Positions 39,681 through 49,048 of a stretch of 60,000 bases of DNA are shown here, piece after piece. Position 1 is the stretch's first letter. The number at the start of each line of letters is the position of its first letter. The notes under the pieces are model-generated. The model searched no databases. It saw only the letters and a program-made list of their open reading frames with translations, and had not been told where the DNA came from. The stretch lies in the NCBI RefSeq assembly GCF_964204645.1, contig NC_134035.1, positions 12,321,951 to 12,381,950 of the forward strand, in the 5' to 3' direction. The position numbers and the translations under genes were made by a program. The stretch comes from Tubulanus polymorphus (taxonomy: Eukaryota > Nemertea > Palaeonemertea > Tubulaniformes > Tubulanidae).

Positions 39681-39790
39681 GGGCTACAGTTCCAAGGTAT
39701 TTAATAGATTTCAGGTGATGAAGCATCCAGACCTAACAGATGGAAGATCATAGCCCTTACATCAAGACTTCACACTGATGATGCAAACAA
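39681..39790. repeat. Degenerate array 1-like monomer at the right edge
   Basis: GTTCCAAGGTATTTAATAGA followed by TTTCAGGTGATGAAGCATCC, then ACATCAAGACTTCACACTGA and AAAGTACCACAATATGG, resembles the end of an array 1 monomer more than the 60 bp unit. It marks the right limit of satellite DNA; unique sequence begins near 39,790. Confidence 0.65.
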
Positions 39791-40329
39791 AGTACCACAA
39801 TATGGGAAGTCTGATAAGGTAAATTTTACTTTGGCGATGATTAATATCGAACGGATCGTCAAAGTTGTCTAAATTGAATAATCAGGGATTAGGGGCAATT
39901 GTTAGGGGAGAATTAGGGGCCTATATCAAATCAGTGAATATCACTGTGTGAACGAATGTTAGACATATGACAATGATATCCATCTTCAACGACGAAATAA
40001 GACGAAATAAAAAGAAAACGAAGATAATCTGGCTAAGAAAATATTTTTATTGCGCTGTGTGTGCAAATGATATCAATAGTAGTAATGATAATAATAATAA
40101 TAATAATGATAATAATTTTAATAAATATAATATTTATTTTACAGTAAACTGTAAAATAAATTTGAAGGTTTTAGACAAATCGTTTTGGCATAAATAATTA
40201 AAATGAATGAGCAAAAAACATTGATACTTGTGTTTTAGAAATCGTATACGCACACAAGTATTTATGTAGCAAGTGTTTGTCTCTCGTATATATATAATAT
40301 ATATATACATATACATATAAATCATCACT
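39791..40329. other. AT-rich unique sequence with microsatellites
   Basis: First unique DNA after the satellite. It contains an (AAT/ATA)-type microsatellite at 40,083-40,130 and a (TA)n tract at about 40,286-40,320. No gene or RNA was recognised. Confidence 0.7.
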
Positions 40330-40469
40330 ATTGTTTTTGTCGATCTGTCGCCTACTGGAGATGAGCGTTTGTCTATCGCGGCGGCGGAGCGCTCTGTTGG
40401 CTTCGATGATCAGTTTCTGCGATGTAAAGATTGATAGTATCGTTGAGTATTCTCTCTATCAGTCTCTCA

Positions 40470-40495
40470 CAACGCGAGTGAGTGAGTGAGTGAAT
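40470..40495. repeat. (GAGT)n microsatellite
   Basis: GCGAGTGAGTGAGTGAGTGA, about four and a half tetranucleotide copies, in a locally CpG-rich stretch (40,370-40,530). Confidence 0.8.
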
Positions 40496-40624
40496 AAATC
40501 CTTGCGTAACCGATAGAAAATTTCAACGCGCGATTAGAATCTACAGATCTCTTATTCTAATTACGAAATTCCTTGCGAGGGAAAATTTCATAGAATTTGA
40601 TCCTGAGTTGGGTAATTCTTGCCA

Positions 40625-40840
40625 GGATGTTTATCTCTGAAAGTCTTAATTCCTCACATGCCAGTGGGTGTGTTTGTGTATGTGGTGTGCTCGTGTCTGT
40701 ACAAACCATTGCGGTTCGCGGTTGGTTGGCTGGGCCGACGGGAACCTACTGCGGCATGCGAGTATTATTTTCCTCCGCGACACAAGTATTTACCGGCTCC
40801 CGGAGCGTACCAACAGCCGGAGCCAGCTCTTTTCGTCTGA
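40625..40840 (+). CDS. Possible terminal coding exon, product unknown
   Basis: A candidate 3' splice site, AATTCTTGCCAG, ends at 40,624. It is followed by an open stretch to TGA at 40,838-40,840. The reading includes a hydrophobic piece, MPVGVFVYVVCSCLY, then KPLRFAVGWLGRREP, then an aromatic and proline-rich tail, EYYFPPRHKYLPAPGAYQQP, and ends in EPALFV. A membrane segment followed by a proline-rich cytoplasmic tail would fit, but no family is recognised. An ATTAAA lies about 110 bp downstream at ~40,952. Two other frames are also open here and part of the hydrophobic stretch comes from GT-rich simple sequence, so this may be chance. If real, upstream exons must lie to the left, with the satellite inside or beside the gene. 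Confidence 0.25.
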   Translation, partial: GCLSLKVLIPHMPVGVFVYVVCSCLYKPLRFAVGWLGRREPTAACEYYFPPRHKYLPAPGAYQQPEPALFV

Positions 40841-40925
40841 GTTTTGTCGGCACCGGATACGGTTTGTTCCAAGTCGACAGGTTCTGATGACGACGAACTC
40901 AACTGTTTCTCAGCGTCTGATGAAA

Positions 40926-40944
40926 TAGAGAGAGAGAGAGAGAA
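40926..40944. repeat. (GA)n microsatellite
   Basis: Uninterrupted GA dinucleotides, about nine copies, just after the possible terminal exon. Confidence 0.85.
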
Positions 40945-40959
40945 AATATATTAAAACAT

Positions 40960-41440
40960 ACTCAGTATTATTTATTATTGTGAAATATTAAAATCGGAAT
41001 TCAGACTCGGTCAATTTCCACTTCATTCGTATCTTAAACTCAAAATTCAATTTAATTGCGAAAGTTGACAAGTTTTCAATGATAAAATGATAGAAACTGT
41101 TACTGTGATATCTATTTTGAGTAAAACAACCTAGCCTATTAGTACCGATGGTTCCAATTTCACAATCATTAGACATACGATCATACAAATAATCATTCAA
41201 ATAACATATATCATATAAATAATCATCGAAACATTAGACAGGGTATTTTCCTATCGAATAAATGAACTTATGAAAAAAATTATTAATCAAAACCAAAATG
41301 TATAATTTGATATCACAATTTTCACATTATTGGCATTCTAATAGTCAGCACAGAAGAACAGTGATCATATTTGACAGTGATCAATTACAATCATGTATAT
41401 GACATCAGTAATAATGGGTATATCTAGTACATGAAACTAG
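40960..41440. other. AT-rich sequence without recognised features
   Basis: Only short chance open frames. Some local repetition of ATCAT and AATCAT words is seen. Nothing else can be supported. Confidence 0.6.
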
Positions 41441-41509
41441 TACGTCAATGAAAAGATAGATTTTGTGTAGTAGAACACAGGTCGACAGTGAACAGCCTGA
41501 TTGCCGAGT

Positions 41510-41840
41510 GGCTATAAATGTGTATCGTCTTCACGCGAGTTACAAACATTGAGAAGATTAATCTTGTAGTGAGAAATTGAGTAGATAGGAATCTATGAAT
41601 CTCTATATAACGAGAGAGAAGAAAAAAAAACAATTTCAATTTTGTGCTCGTATCGTATCGCGTATTAGTATGTGTCGATAATAAACACGTGTGTGATTTT
41701 CTGGTGAAAGTAGATTTTTCGGCGGCTCGCGCGGTGCGAGTTATAAGTAATCCCGCGCTGCCACAGCGGCCGCCGCAGGGCCCGTGCGCAGCGGTTAAAG
41801 ACGATTCCGTCAAGATGAACTTGAGAATAAGGTTTTAATG
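41510..41840 (+). promoter_or_regulatory. Possible TATA promoter and 5' untranslated leader
   Basis: A TATAAAT box lies at 41,513-41,519. A CpG-rich leader follows at 41,700-41,815, including GCGGCCGCCGCAGGGCCCGT. An ATG in fair context (GTCAAGATGAAC) lies at 41,815 and opens only MNLRIRF before a stop, unless splicing occurs at AATAAG/GTTTTA. GC content rises sharply above the neighbours. A minus-strand open frame of 122 codons overlaps but is unconvincing. This could be a promoter with a first exon or just a GC-rich island. Confidence 0.25.
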
Positions 41841-42182
41841 ATGACTGCCAGTTGGTGTCTTGTTGGGCACTAACTACTTCACGCCTCGTCTCAAATCGAT
41901 CTATATCGGTAAATAGCTAGTACATGAGAAGAGAAGACACATGTTTTTCACACCGTGGGATTCGCAGCTCTTGAAAGCGTTTCTTTTTCTCGAGATCGAC
42001 GAAATCTCAACAATTTCCAGCCGTTATAAACTGCGGGGCATTGTGCTTATTGTAAAAAACCATCAGTATCTTTCATATCAGATCTGAAAATCATATCTAA
42101 TCTAAAATCAGCGTTAACCATCAGGTAATGATCTACATATATGAAACAGACGAGAAGATACGCAATATCCGTGTAAGATGAT
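41841..42182. other. Non-coding sequence, nothing recognised
   Basis: No open frame of note, no repeats detected by eye; it precedes the foldback element. Confidence 0.6.
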
Positions 42183-42406
42183 AACGAGAGAAATCCCACA
42201 ATAAACTCAGCCAAAACGAGAAACTTGAATATAATAGTATATATTTGCGCAATGTTTCGGCTAAAGACTATTAGCCATCATAATCCGTACTGAATGATAC
42301 GCCTGATGATGGCTAATAGTCTTTAGCCGAAACATTGCGCAAATATATACACTCTTCTATTCAAGTTTCTCGTTTTGGCTGAATCTATTGTGGGATTTCT
42401 CTCGTT
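42183..42406. mobile_element. Foldback (long inverted-repeat) element, 224 bp
   Basis: Two near-perfect inverted arms at 42,183-42,281 and 42,306-42,406 flank a 24 bp spacer. Outer ends read AACGAGAGAAATCCCACA; inner ends read GCTAATAGTCTTTAGCC-type sequence. Arms differ by a few bases and a small indel (ATAATAGTATAT against ATAGAAGAGTGTAT). There is no coding capacity, so it is non-autonomous. The inner right arm reads CTGATGATGGCTAA, then TAGTCTTTAGCCGAAAC, which resembles a hammerhead core with its stem II. Such motifs are known in Penelope-like retroelements, but the match here is incomplete. Confidence 0.85.
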
Positions 42407-42559
42407 TTATGAAACAGGTTAACTGAAAATCTCATCTTAAATCATATGATAATCATATTCGTTTATATCTAGGTTGATATGGAACGCATTGTTCCGTTGA
42501 TTAAGTATGTTAGTAGTCGAATGCTTCAGTTCAATTCAGGGCTTGTTTCCAGCTCGATA

Positions 42560-42748
42560 ACAGTGGAACGTCGTTTCAACGAACTCGGATACAACGATTC
42601 ATCAGATATAACTAAATAGAATATAACTATATAGAATTTTGTCCCATGTAAGAAAATTTGATTAATTCCATACTGGATATAACGAACTATCGGTTATAAC
42701 GAACATATTTTCTGGTCCTGTGAGGTGCGCTGCAACGAGGTTCCACCG
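42560..42748. mobile_element. pogo/Tigger-like MITE
   Basis: The left end reads ACAGTGGAACGTCGTTTCAA and the right end, reverse-complemented, reads CGGTGGAACCTCGTTGCAG. TA dinucleotides lie at both edges (42,558-42,559 and 42,749-42,750). The CAGTGGAACCTCGTT type of terminus with TA target duplication is typical of the pogo branch of Tc1/mariner. The interior (ATATAACTATATAG, GGTTATAACGAAC) has no transposase. Length is about 190 bp. Confidence 0.75.
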
Positions 42749-42750
42749 TA

Positions 42751-44510
42751 TTCGATAAATTTCTCACGTGTGATCGTATTTTTAAGATTGCATATGAATA
42801 TTGGTGAAATTGTTCATAGGACATCGACGCGTATAGTATAGTCTCAGAGCGTATAGAAACTACAAACATTTTTTACGCGTAAAGCTTCATTCGAAATCTT
42901 GAAACGAACGAGATAGATTTGTTGTTTATCAACCATTGATAAAACGCTCGGTACGCGTTGAAAGATAATGAACCATAAAATCCCACATCATCCGAATTCT
43001 TAAAATGAACGAGATTTTTATTTCAACTATCGATAGAAATCTCTCGAGTCCGCGTTGACAAGTAATTATAAACTCCCACACTAAGGACAAAACTAGTCAT
43101 CAGTAATGTTTCCTTGAGCATAAGTTTATTAGCTAATATTCTAATAGCGCCATCTCTAGGAATACTGAGTGTGGAATCTAAGCGTTCGATCTTGTATCGT
43201 TTCTGTTTAGTATTTTATCTTTTTTACAAGTATAGCTCAATATTTTTCTGGATACAATATTTTTGTGGATACAACAGAATGAAATCGAACGAACGACATA
43301 AAACCCACTCAGTTGTAAATGTGATATCTACCTTTAAGTTTCAATAATAATTTCACATCGTTTAGAATCCTTTCCAATTCTGAAATAAAAAAAAAAATAG
43401 CAGAGAGTGAGTGACAGTGACGAGTAATTACACTTCATTCGCAATAAGAAAATTAACACGGCAAATTCGTTTTTATGGATCGGTTTGCGACCAAAAAACC
43501 ATTTCAGCTCCACACATATCTGTTGTATAGTTTTTGAATCGAGAAATGTAAATCTCATCCGATTCACTGTTTTAATTTTAATGCAATCCGATATAAAACA
43601 CGGTATCAGTGTTTTACATAGGACACAGTAACTAAAGGTTCCATGTAACGTGTTGGTTATAGAGGAAATGATGTCATAGCGCATCATTTTGGACGTCGAG
43701 CACAAGGATAGTTAACTGAAGATAAAACGCAAAAGTTCCCAAAACAACCCAGGCCTGTGTAGAGGGGTTTGGGGGTAGCGAATAATTGTGCCCTTCAAAA
43801 AGTCAGTGTGATAGAATTCGAAATTTGGATACCATTTTCATGTTTTGGCAAAAGGTTTAACTGCAAAGGGTCAAAGGGTATTGTGTGATCCAAGCACCCA
43901 GGAATTATTCCGTAAAGTTTTCAATTCGGCGCTGGTCTGTAACTTCACCCTATAATTCATCGAGTTGATTCTACTTACTTATCGTCTGAGATTTATCTGG
44001 TTTATTAAAATCTATGTTTTCTATTGCGATGTCGTTACAGTTGAGTTCATCTTTCAAATAGAGGCACTTGAATCTCTGCAGAATATCTACAATATTAATA
44101 TAGAATAAATATCACTGATTGAAGCGGTGACAATTCGAGATTTTCTATTGTTTCCGCAGTTTTCTCCCCACCGTCACAATATCGAATATTTGAATGCGTT
44201 CATTTTTAAACCGAGGCGTTTTATACCGAATTTGATTCTTAGAAAAAAACATATTTAATATTTTATGATATCATCCGCTTGATCCGTATGAATTTTAATT
44301 GTAATTTGAGCCGATGTCTAAGTTTGATATGTTTGTCATTATACACTGACTGAAACTTGGAAAATACTTTCGCTTAAAAATGGCGACCTTTTTGAACGAA
44401 TTGAAATTTCAAGCAATTGCATTCAATAAAATTCTTAGTAGTAATTTTTGTATCGGAAGATATTTCATTCCGGAATCTGGACCTTAAAGAACGGCAGAAC
44501 AACGCCCTGC
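42751..44510. other. Long AT-rich non-coding stretch
   Basis: Open frames of 60-123 codons on both strands (for example 43,334-43,705 minus) show no recognisable domain and are low-complexity. No inverted repeats, tRNAs or satellites were detected by eye. A locally GC-richer piece at 43,740-43,960 (CCCAGGCCTGTGTAGAGGGG) has no assigned function. Confidence 0.6.
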
Positions 44511-44517
44511 TCTAAAT

Positions 44518-44646
44518 TTGTGTGGGTTTAATTCGACTATGCACCCAGTTCCACAGTTGCGTGGGTTTATTTTGACCCTGGATTAGGTTCCACAGTCGCG
44601 TGGGTTTGATTTGACGACCCTCGATTCGGTTCCGCAGTTGTGGTTT
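44518..44646. repeat. ~40 bp minisatellite, three copies and a remnant
   Basis: Copies at 44,518-44,556, 44,557-44,595 and 44,596-44,637 each follow the pattern TTGCGTGGGTTTATTTTGAC, then CC...GTTCCACAG. A fourth is cut off at TTGTGGTTT. Confidence 0.8.
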
Positions 44647-44763
44647 CAATATACTAAATTTATTATCTTATATATATATCTCTCTCTGATTTATTTTTTA
44701 TTATCTGATATATTTCGTTGACGACAAAACACCTATAATTTGACGCAGGTGTCAGTTGCATGG

Positions 44764-44800
44764 TTGTGTGGATTTAATTTGATTCTGGGCCCAGTTCCAG
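44764..44800. repeat. Detached copy of the ~40 bp minisatellite
   Basis: TTGTGTGGATTTAATTTGAT followed by TCTGGGCCCAGTTCCAG matches the unit 117 bp away. The intervening DNA contains TA and CT runs, which suggests an insertion or expansion that split the array. Confidence 0.6.
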
Positions 44801-45229
44801 CTACGCAACAAGATAAAGAAATGGCTTAGATTTCAAACGTTAATGTAACCGTACAACAACCTTGTAGAGAGTTTGTAACTGAAGAGTTTTTGAATATTTC
44901 ATTTCGACATATGAGACATATTACTAGGGCAGATCATGTGAATTGTACAAGATACCTGATACCTTTAGTGTTAGATGTATTTATCTAGAAGAAACATACA
45001 ACATTTTTATGTAGGATTTTGTTAGTTTCATATAACGATTGACTCTGAGTGGATTGCGAAGGTTGGATAAATTTTTATAGGAAATCGTTTTCTTTAGTTT
45101 TACCAAAAAAGGATAGTTTTAATACTATTCTGAACTATTATTTTAGATTATTCGACAGTTTCACGATTTTTTTTGAGAAAATCTAATCGCTGCAGGACGA
45201 ATTGTTGTTGAGATTAAAAGATGATTTCA
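44801..45229. other. Non-coding sequence, nothing recognised
   Basis: AT-rich, with no repeats or convincing open frames. Confidence 0.6.
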
Positions 45230-45367
45230 AGATGATATCACTATTTGAAATAGGCGATTCCCAAATAAGAAGCTGCGTAGACAGTGACTGTCAAAGGCTG
45301 TGCTTATATTAACAAAAAGACATTTGCTACCAAAAGAAATCTTGAGATGCGAAATACGATATGAAAG

Positions 45368-45448
45368 CTGGCGCGTTCCAAGGATCGAACCTGGAACCTC
45401 TGGCACTGAAATCCAGCATGCTAGCCATAAGACCACTGTGGTCAGATG
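45368..45448 (-). mobile_element. tRNA-like sequence (SINE head or tRNA pseudogene)
   Basis: On the minus strand the RNA polymerase III box B, GGTTCGATCC, is perfect (plus-strand GGATCGAACC at 45,382-45,391), inside a well-paired T arm (CCAGG/CTTGG with loop TTCGATC). A box A-like GGTCTTATGGCTAGCATGCTGG lies the expected distance upstream. The 5' and 3' acceptor arms do not pair, so it is not a working tRNA. The body downstream on the minus strand (toward 45,230) may be the SINE tail, but no second copy is in the window to set its limits. Confidence 0.6.
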
Positions 45449-45450
45449 AC

Positions 45451-46980
45451 TGGCTGAGTTTTTGAATGTTTGTCTTGACTGAACCCGTGACCAGTCAGCT
45501 ATGAGTTGACCAATCAGCTAACCGTGTGGCGTGACCGATCGTCAGGCTTAATGACTGAATGTCAAATTATTCTAATGCACTAACAATAAATTGGATTGAA
45601 TTTCTTCATATCTTGAATGACTGATCAAACAGTGAAGCGCGACTGTAAAGATATCGTAAATACGTACCAGGCACTGGACTTTTTAAACTGATTAAATCAC
45701 ACAATAATTCGCCGTTATGAATTCTACATCTGACCCGTTTGACAACTTTCTCTGTAATAGAAATAGATAGATACTTTATAATCAATGGATTATTAGTCTG
45801 AAATTGTGGAGGCGGCAGCTGGTTTAGTTTGACTATGAGCCGCGACAGGGTGAAATTAATTCATTCTCAATAATTCGACTCTCGAAACAGACGCCATCAT
45901 CAACGTCGTTCCTTCCGCCAAACTAATGGACGAAAGTTGTTAAGTTTTTCGCGGTTTCTGTGTATTGAGTTTTGTTATAAGTTACCCGTGACCGTTGAGT
46001 GAGGTTTATTCGACATCAACGTTGTTTTAGCGTCTCGCGTAAATCACTCCAACTCGCCAGAACTAGTTACATTATGATCGTCTAACTATATTGACTCCAC
46101 GTGTTTATTTTCTATATCAGGGTTATTTATATTCACTCGGGCGGGGGCTTTCTCTCTTTGAGAAATGAATATGACGTTTTTCAGCGGACGGATATTCATC
46201 GGGCAACGACGCTCATAAAAACAACTGTAAATAATACAGATAGATCCTATCGACCCCCGTGGGAGACATTTACCTACAAATATCATAAATAACCTAACAC
46301 ATAGGATCTATCACTGCAGATATTCATATTGTTTGACCGCAAGGAGTTGATAAATCATCCCCGTCCCCGTAACCACTCGCTGGTTGCAGTTCAATAATAT
46401 CACTTAAACTATAAAACTGAGAAAATTGAATCTATTTCAAACATTTTTTCCCGTAAGAATGCAGGCCTATCCTTGCAGTAATGGCGGTATTACCCGATAA
46501 AGAGAGTTTCAATTTTGATTTTCCTCGACAGAAATAAACACCTTAGAGACGTTGACAAAAATAGCCAATCAATTAGTAACGCACTTAATAAGCGTAGAGC
46601 TTCGATCAGCAGCGTTCTTCTCTTTCTCTGCTATATTATTTTTTTCGCCTCATATTATTATAACGATGCCTCCTGGCGCCTAAATTCCGTTTCTGTCAGC
46701 GAAATAACACTTTTTTCTGTAAGGCGACAATGTTATAATGTTGCTATCTACGGCTAGATTACGGTCGATAATTAGTTGTTTATCTATTCGAAATTGTGTT
46801 GATTTCATGTTCGATTGATAAGCGCTGCCAACTATACGAAACTTCTAGTAAAATCCATTTGTTCATATCGAAATACCCGCGGGTCTGTATTCGTTTGATA
46901 GTAAGGAACTAATGATTGCGATCTGTTAATGACAAGTTTGCATTTATTTGAAGAGGGTGCGATAGATATAGATATATAAA
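45451..46980. other. Non-coding sequence, nothing recognised
   Basis: Contains short open frames on both strands without recognisable domains (for example 46,086-46,286 minus and 46,515-46,757 plus). No repeats of note. Confidence 0.6.
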
Positions 46981-46981
46981 T

Positions 46982-47310
46982 AACAGAGGGAGGAATTTGG
47001 GTGATAAAGGGAAGAGAAAAAGAGAAATAATAGCAAGGAGGGAGGAGTATATAGAAAGAAGAGAAAGGGGAGAGTGGAGAGTGCTAGAAACGAATGATCC
47101 CGAACTTTTCATGAAAGTTTTACATAGATTTGTAGAGGTTACTCGCGATAGATATAAACATGTAGAGGAAAGAGGAAAATGATTGAATGAAAGAGCTAGA
47201 GGGAGGGAGGGGGAGAGGGAGGGAGCGAGGGAGAGGGAGGGAGCGAGGGAGAGGGAGAGAGGAGGTAGAAAAGAGAAGAGAAGGGGAGAGACAGAAGTCA
47301 GAAACAAAGG
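46982..47310. repeat. Long polypurine (GA/GGGA) tract
   Basis: The plus strand is almost pure purine for much of the interval, densest at 47,189-47,290, where GAGGGAGGGAGCGAGGGAGA repeats with a ~22 bp rhythm. The complementary strand gives a Ser/Leu/Pro-rich open frame of 132 codons (46,909-47,307) that is a low-complexity artefact. Mirror symmetry and G-runs make triplex or quadruplex structure possible. Confidence 0.85.
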
Positions 47311-48352
47311 AAAAGCCGATGACGTAAGAGACGGTTAATAGATATCTGCTTTTCATTCGTGTCATATGCAAAAATAGCAATGAAACGATGAATGAGAAAA
47401 GCCGAGTTTCAGCTTTTAAAGCGATTCAATCACGAATGAGCGAGATATTTTTTTTTTTCACTCTCGTGTCGTGAGTCAGATAATTTCTTGCGGTCGTTTG
47501 CACAAAATGAGATAATTCCAACGCGCCGCCGACGACATTTTATTTAACGATACACTCGCTCGATTGCGACGACACCGATAATTTATTTGCCCCCGTAAAC
47601 ATCGTGGAATAGTCGCCGAATATTCGGAAAAATCACAAATCGCCAGTTCTCTCACGAAAACAATCAAAACCAGTCAGTTTTTAAAAAGTGACTGTTTTGA
47701 TGAAGTTACCACCAGTGTGTCTTTATTGTAGATATGAGTCAATATACGGCGGGTTCACGCTATGAACGGTAGCATTCTACAACGGCCTTCTTATTCATTT
47801 ATTTTCGTAAACCATAATACTTAGTCAGTTTGATCAATAGTTTTTGATTGTTTCATCATTACAGTTACGAGGGTTCTTCATCTTCAGATATTCAAGCGCC
47901 AGTCCATATATAGTTGACTTGTGGCCCGATTTCCTATCTCAGTTATGGAGTTATTTGATTCATCGATACATCAACATAAGGATTTCTATAGTTTCCTAAC
48001 TGCTGATTTTTGTCTAACAATTTTAATGATAATGATTTCATTTCCACTATAAAGTACAACTTGTCACGAAGGGATATACGGGAATATACAAAATAAGAAA
48101 TATTTTGATATAATGTGGAGGAGATTAGATGAAGCCACTCAAGGTAAACGACCCCATCAGAGGCCGGTTCCTACGTTAAGACTTTTAATAGTCATTTCCT
48201 CTTCAATCTTTTAAGTCTGACTTAAGAAAATAAGACCCGTCTTAAGTTTAAAGACCAGCTCTAGTATGTGACGAGTCCTGGTGTGCAAGTTTGGTTTCAG
48301 CTCTAGAAATAGTGGATCTAGCGGAATTTAATGACACCTGAGAATGTGGTGC
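47311..48352. other. Non-coding sequence, nothing recognised
   Basis: AT-rich with a T10 run near 47,450. The open frames are short and unrecognised. Confidence 0.6.
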
Positions 48353-48375
48353 TGTGTGTGTGTGTGTGTGTGTGT
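48353..48375. repeat. (TG)n microsatellite
   Basis: Uninterrupted TG dinucleotides, about eleven copies. Confidence 0.9.
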
Positions 48376-48762
48376 TCACTGATTCCACTGGGAATCACTC
48401 ACTCGTTCTCGGTTTTTAGCTGCTCGTATCTGATGATGATTCAATTCGATTTTGTGGGTTTTAATGCTTCCGCGTTGCTTGTGCCCTGTAATAATGTAAT
48501 TCGTAATGGGTTGTTTTTGTGTGCGCGCCAAGAATCGTGATTGAAACGCAAGAAGGCGTCATCGAAACCAATCTCAAAACATAACCATTCTACCAACTAG
48601 AATTTCACTATTGATGTTTGTACCAGTGTTCAGGTTATAGTAAACCGTCTCATTCATTCTTTATGTGTTTTTTCTTTATTTTTCTATTTCTGAATGTCAG
48701 TATTTTGTTATTATCTTGTCCAATAGAAATACTGATTCGATTTCAGTAATAGGATTACGCAA

Positions 48763-48880
48763 TGTTACTGAAGGTCTTTCCACTGATTACTGATTAATTT
48801 GAACATTTTCTTTCATATTTCAACGCTATGTTCTTGTTGAACTTTTAACTGGTAACACGTTTTCCAGAGGATGGCGTGAA
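48763..48880. mobile_element. Decayed relative of the hAT-like MITE at 52.2 kb
   Basis: TTACTGAAGG, ACTGATTAATTTGAACATTT, TCATATTTCAACGCTATGTT and TTTTCCAGAGGATGGCGTG follow the same order as ACTGATAGTTTGAACGTTTT, TTATATTTCCATGAAATGTT and TTTTTTAGAGGTTGGCATCC near 52,280-52,375. Ends are eroded. Confidence 0.5.
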
Positions 48881-48995
48881 TTCAGTAGTGCGTTGCTTTT
48901 TTCATTCTAGAAGATTCAATATCACGGAGGGGTGTAAATATACGCCCGCCAAAATCATAGGTTCCTAGACAAGTTCGTAGTAGTTCGCTCGACGA

Positions 48996-49014
48996 GCGAG
49001 CGCGCGCGCGCACA
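48996..49014. repeat. (CG)n/(CA)n alternating tract
   Basis: GCGAGCGCGCGCGCGCACAC is a strictly alternating purine-pyrimidine run after position 49,000, a potential Z-DNA former, just upstream of the 103-codon open frame at 49,049. Confidence 0.8.
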
Positions 49015-49048
49015 CCTTCACTTTTATTAATTGTAGTTTCTGTCAGAA

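Larger units (their letters stand above)
7600..39790. repeat. Array 2: ~32 kb satellite on a 60 bp unit with higher-order structure
   Basis: The basic unit is 60 bp and consists of a 36 bp half (CCAGACTCCACAGATGAATT then ACCACAGAACCAACAT) and a 24 bp half (CAAACTCTACCACAGAACCAACAT). The halves share ACCACAGAACCAACAT. The array is punctuated by two longer motifs. Alpha is GGTATTTATGATCTAGGTGA followed by TGCAGCTTCCAGACTTAAAG. Beta is TTATCATGTTTTAGGTGATG followed by CAGCTTCAAGACCTGACAG. By hand count the 60 bp consensus is 26 A, 21 C, 5 G and 8 T. Because 60 is a multiple of 3 and stops are rare, two sense frames and one antisense frame are open over many units. Frames are cut by TGA or TAG at alpha and by TGA or TAA elsewhere, and no conserved protein is seen, so I treat the array as non-coding. 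Confidence 0.96.

Noticed and set aside
7810-39718. Dozens of open frames of 60-350 codons in array 2, as a repetitive protein gene family
   Set aside because: Several frames on both strands are open over the same DNA, starts and stops come from the alpha and beta segments themselves, the frames are cut repeatedly, and no signal peptide, domain or codon preference is visible.
40286-40320. TATA-rich run as a promoter
   Set aside because: It is a simple (TA)n microsatellite without initiator or leader features.
45370-45446. Functional tRNA gene on the minus strand
   Set aside because: Box B and the T arm are good, but the two acceptor-arm strands do not pair and the anticodon arm is irregular.
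46909-47380. Ser/Leu/Pro-rich minus-strand open frames (132 and 86 codons)
   Set aside because: They are the complement of the polypurine tract and are low-complexity by composition.
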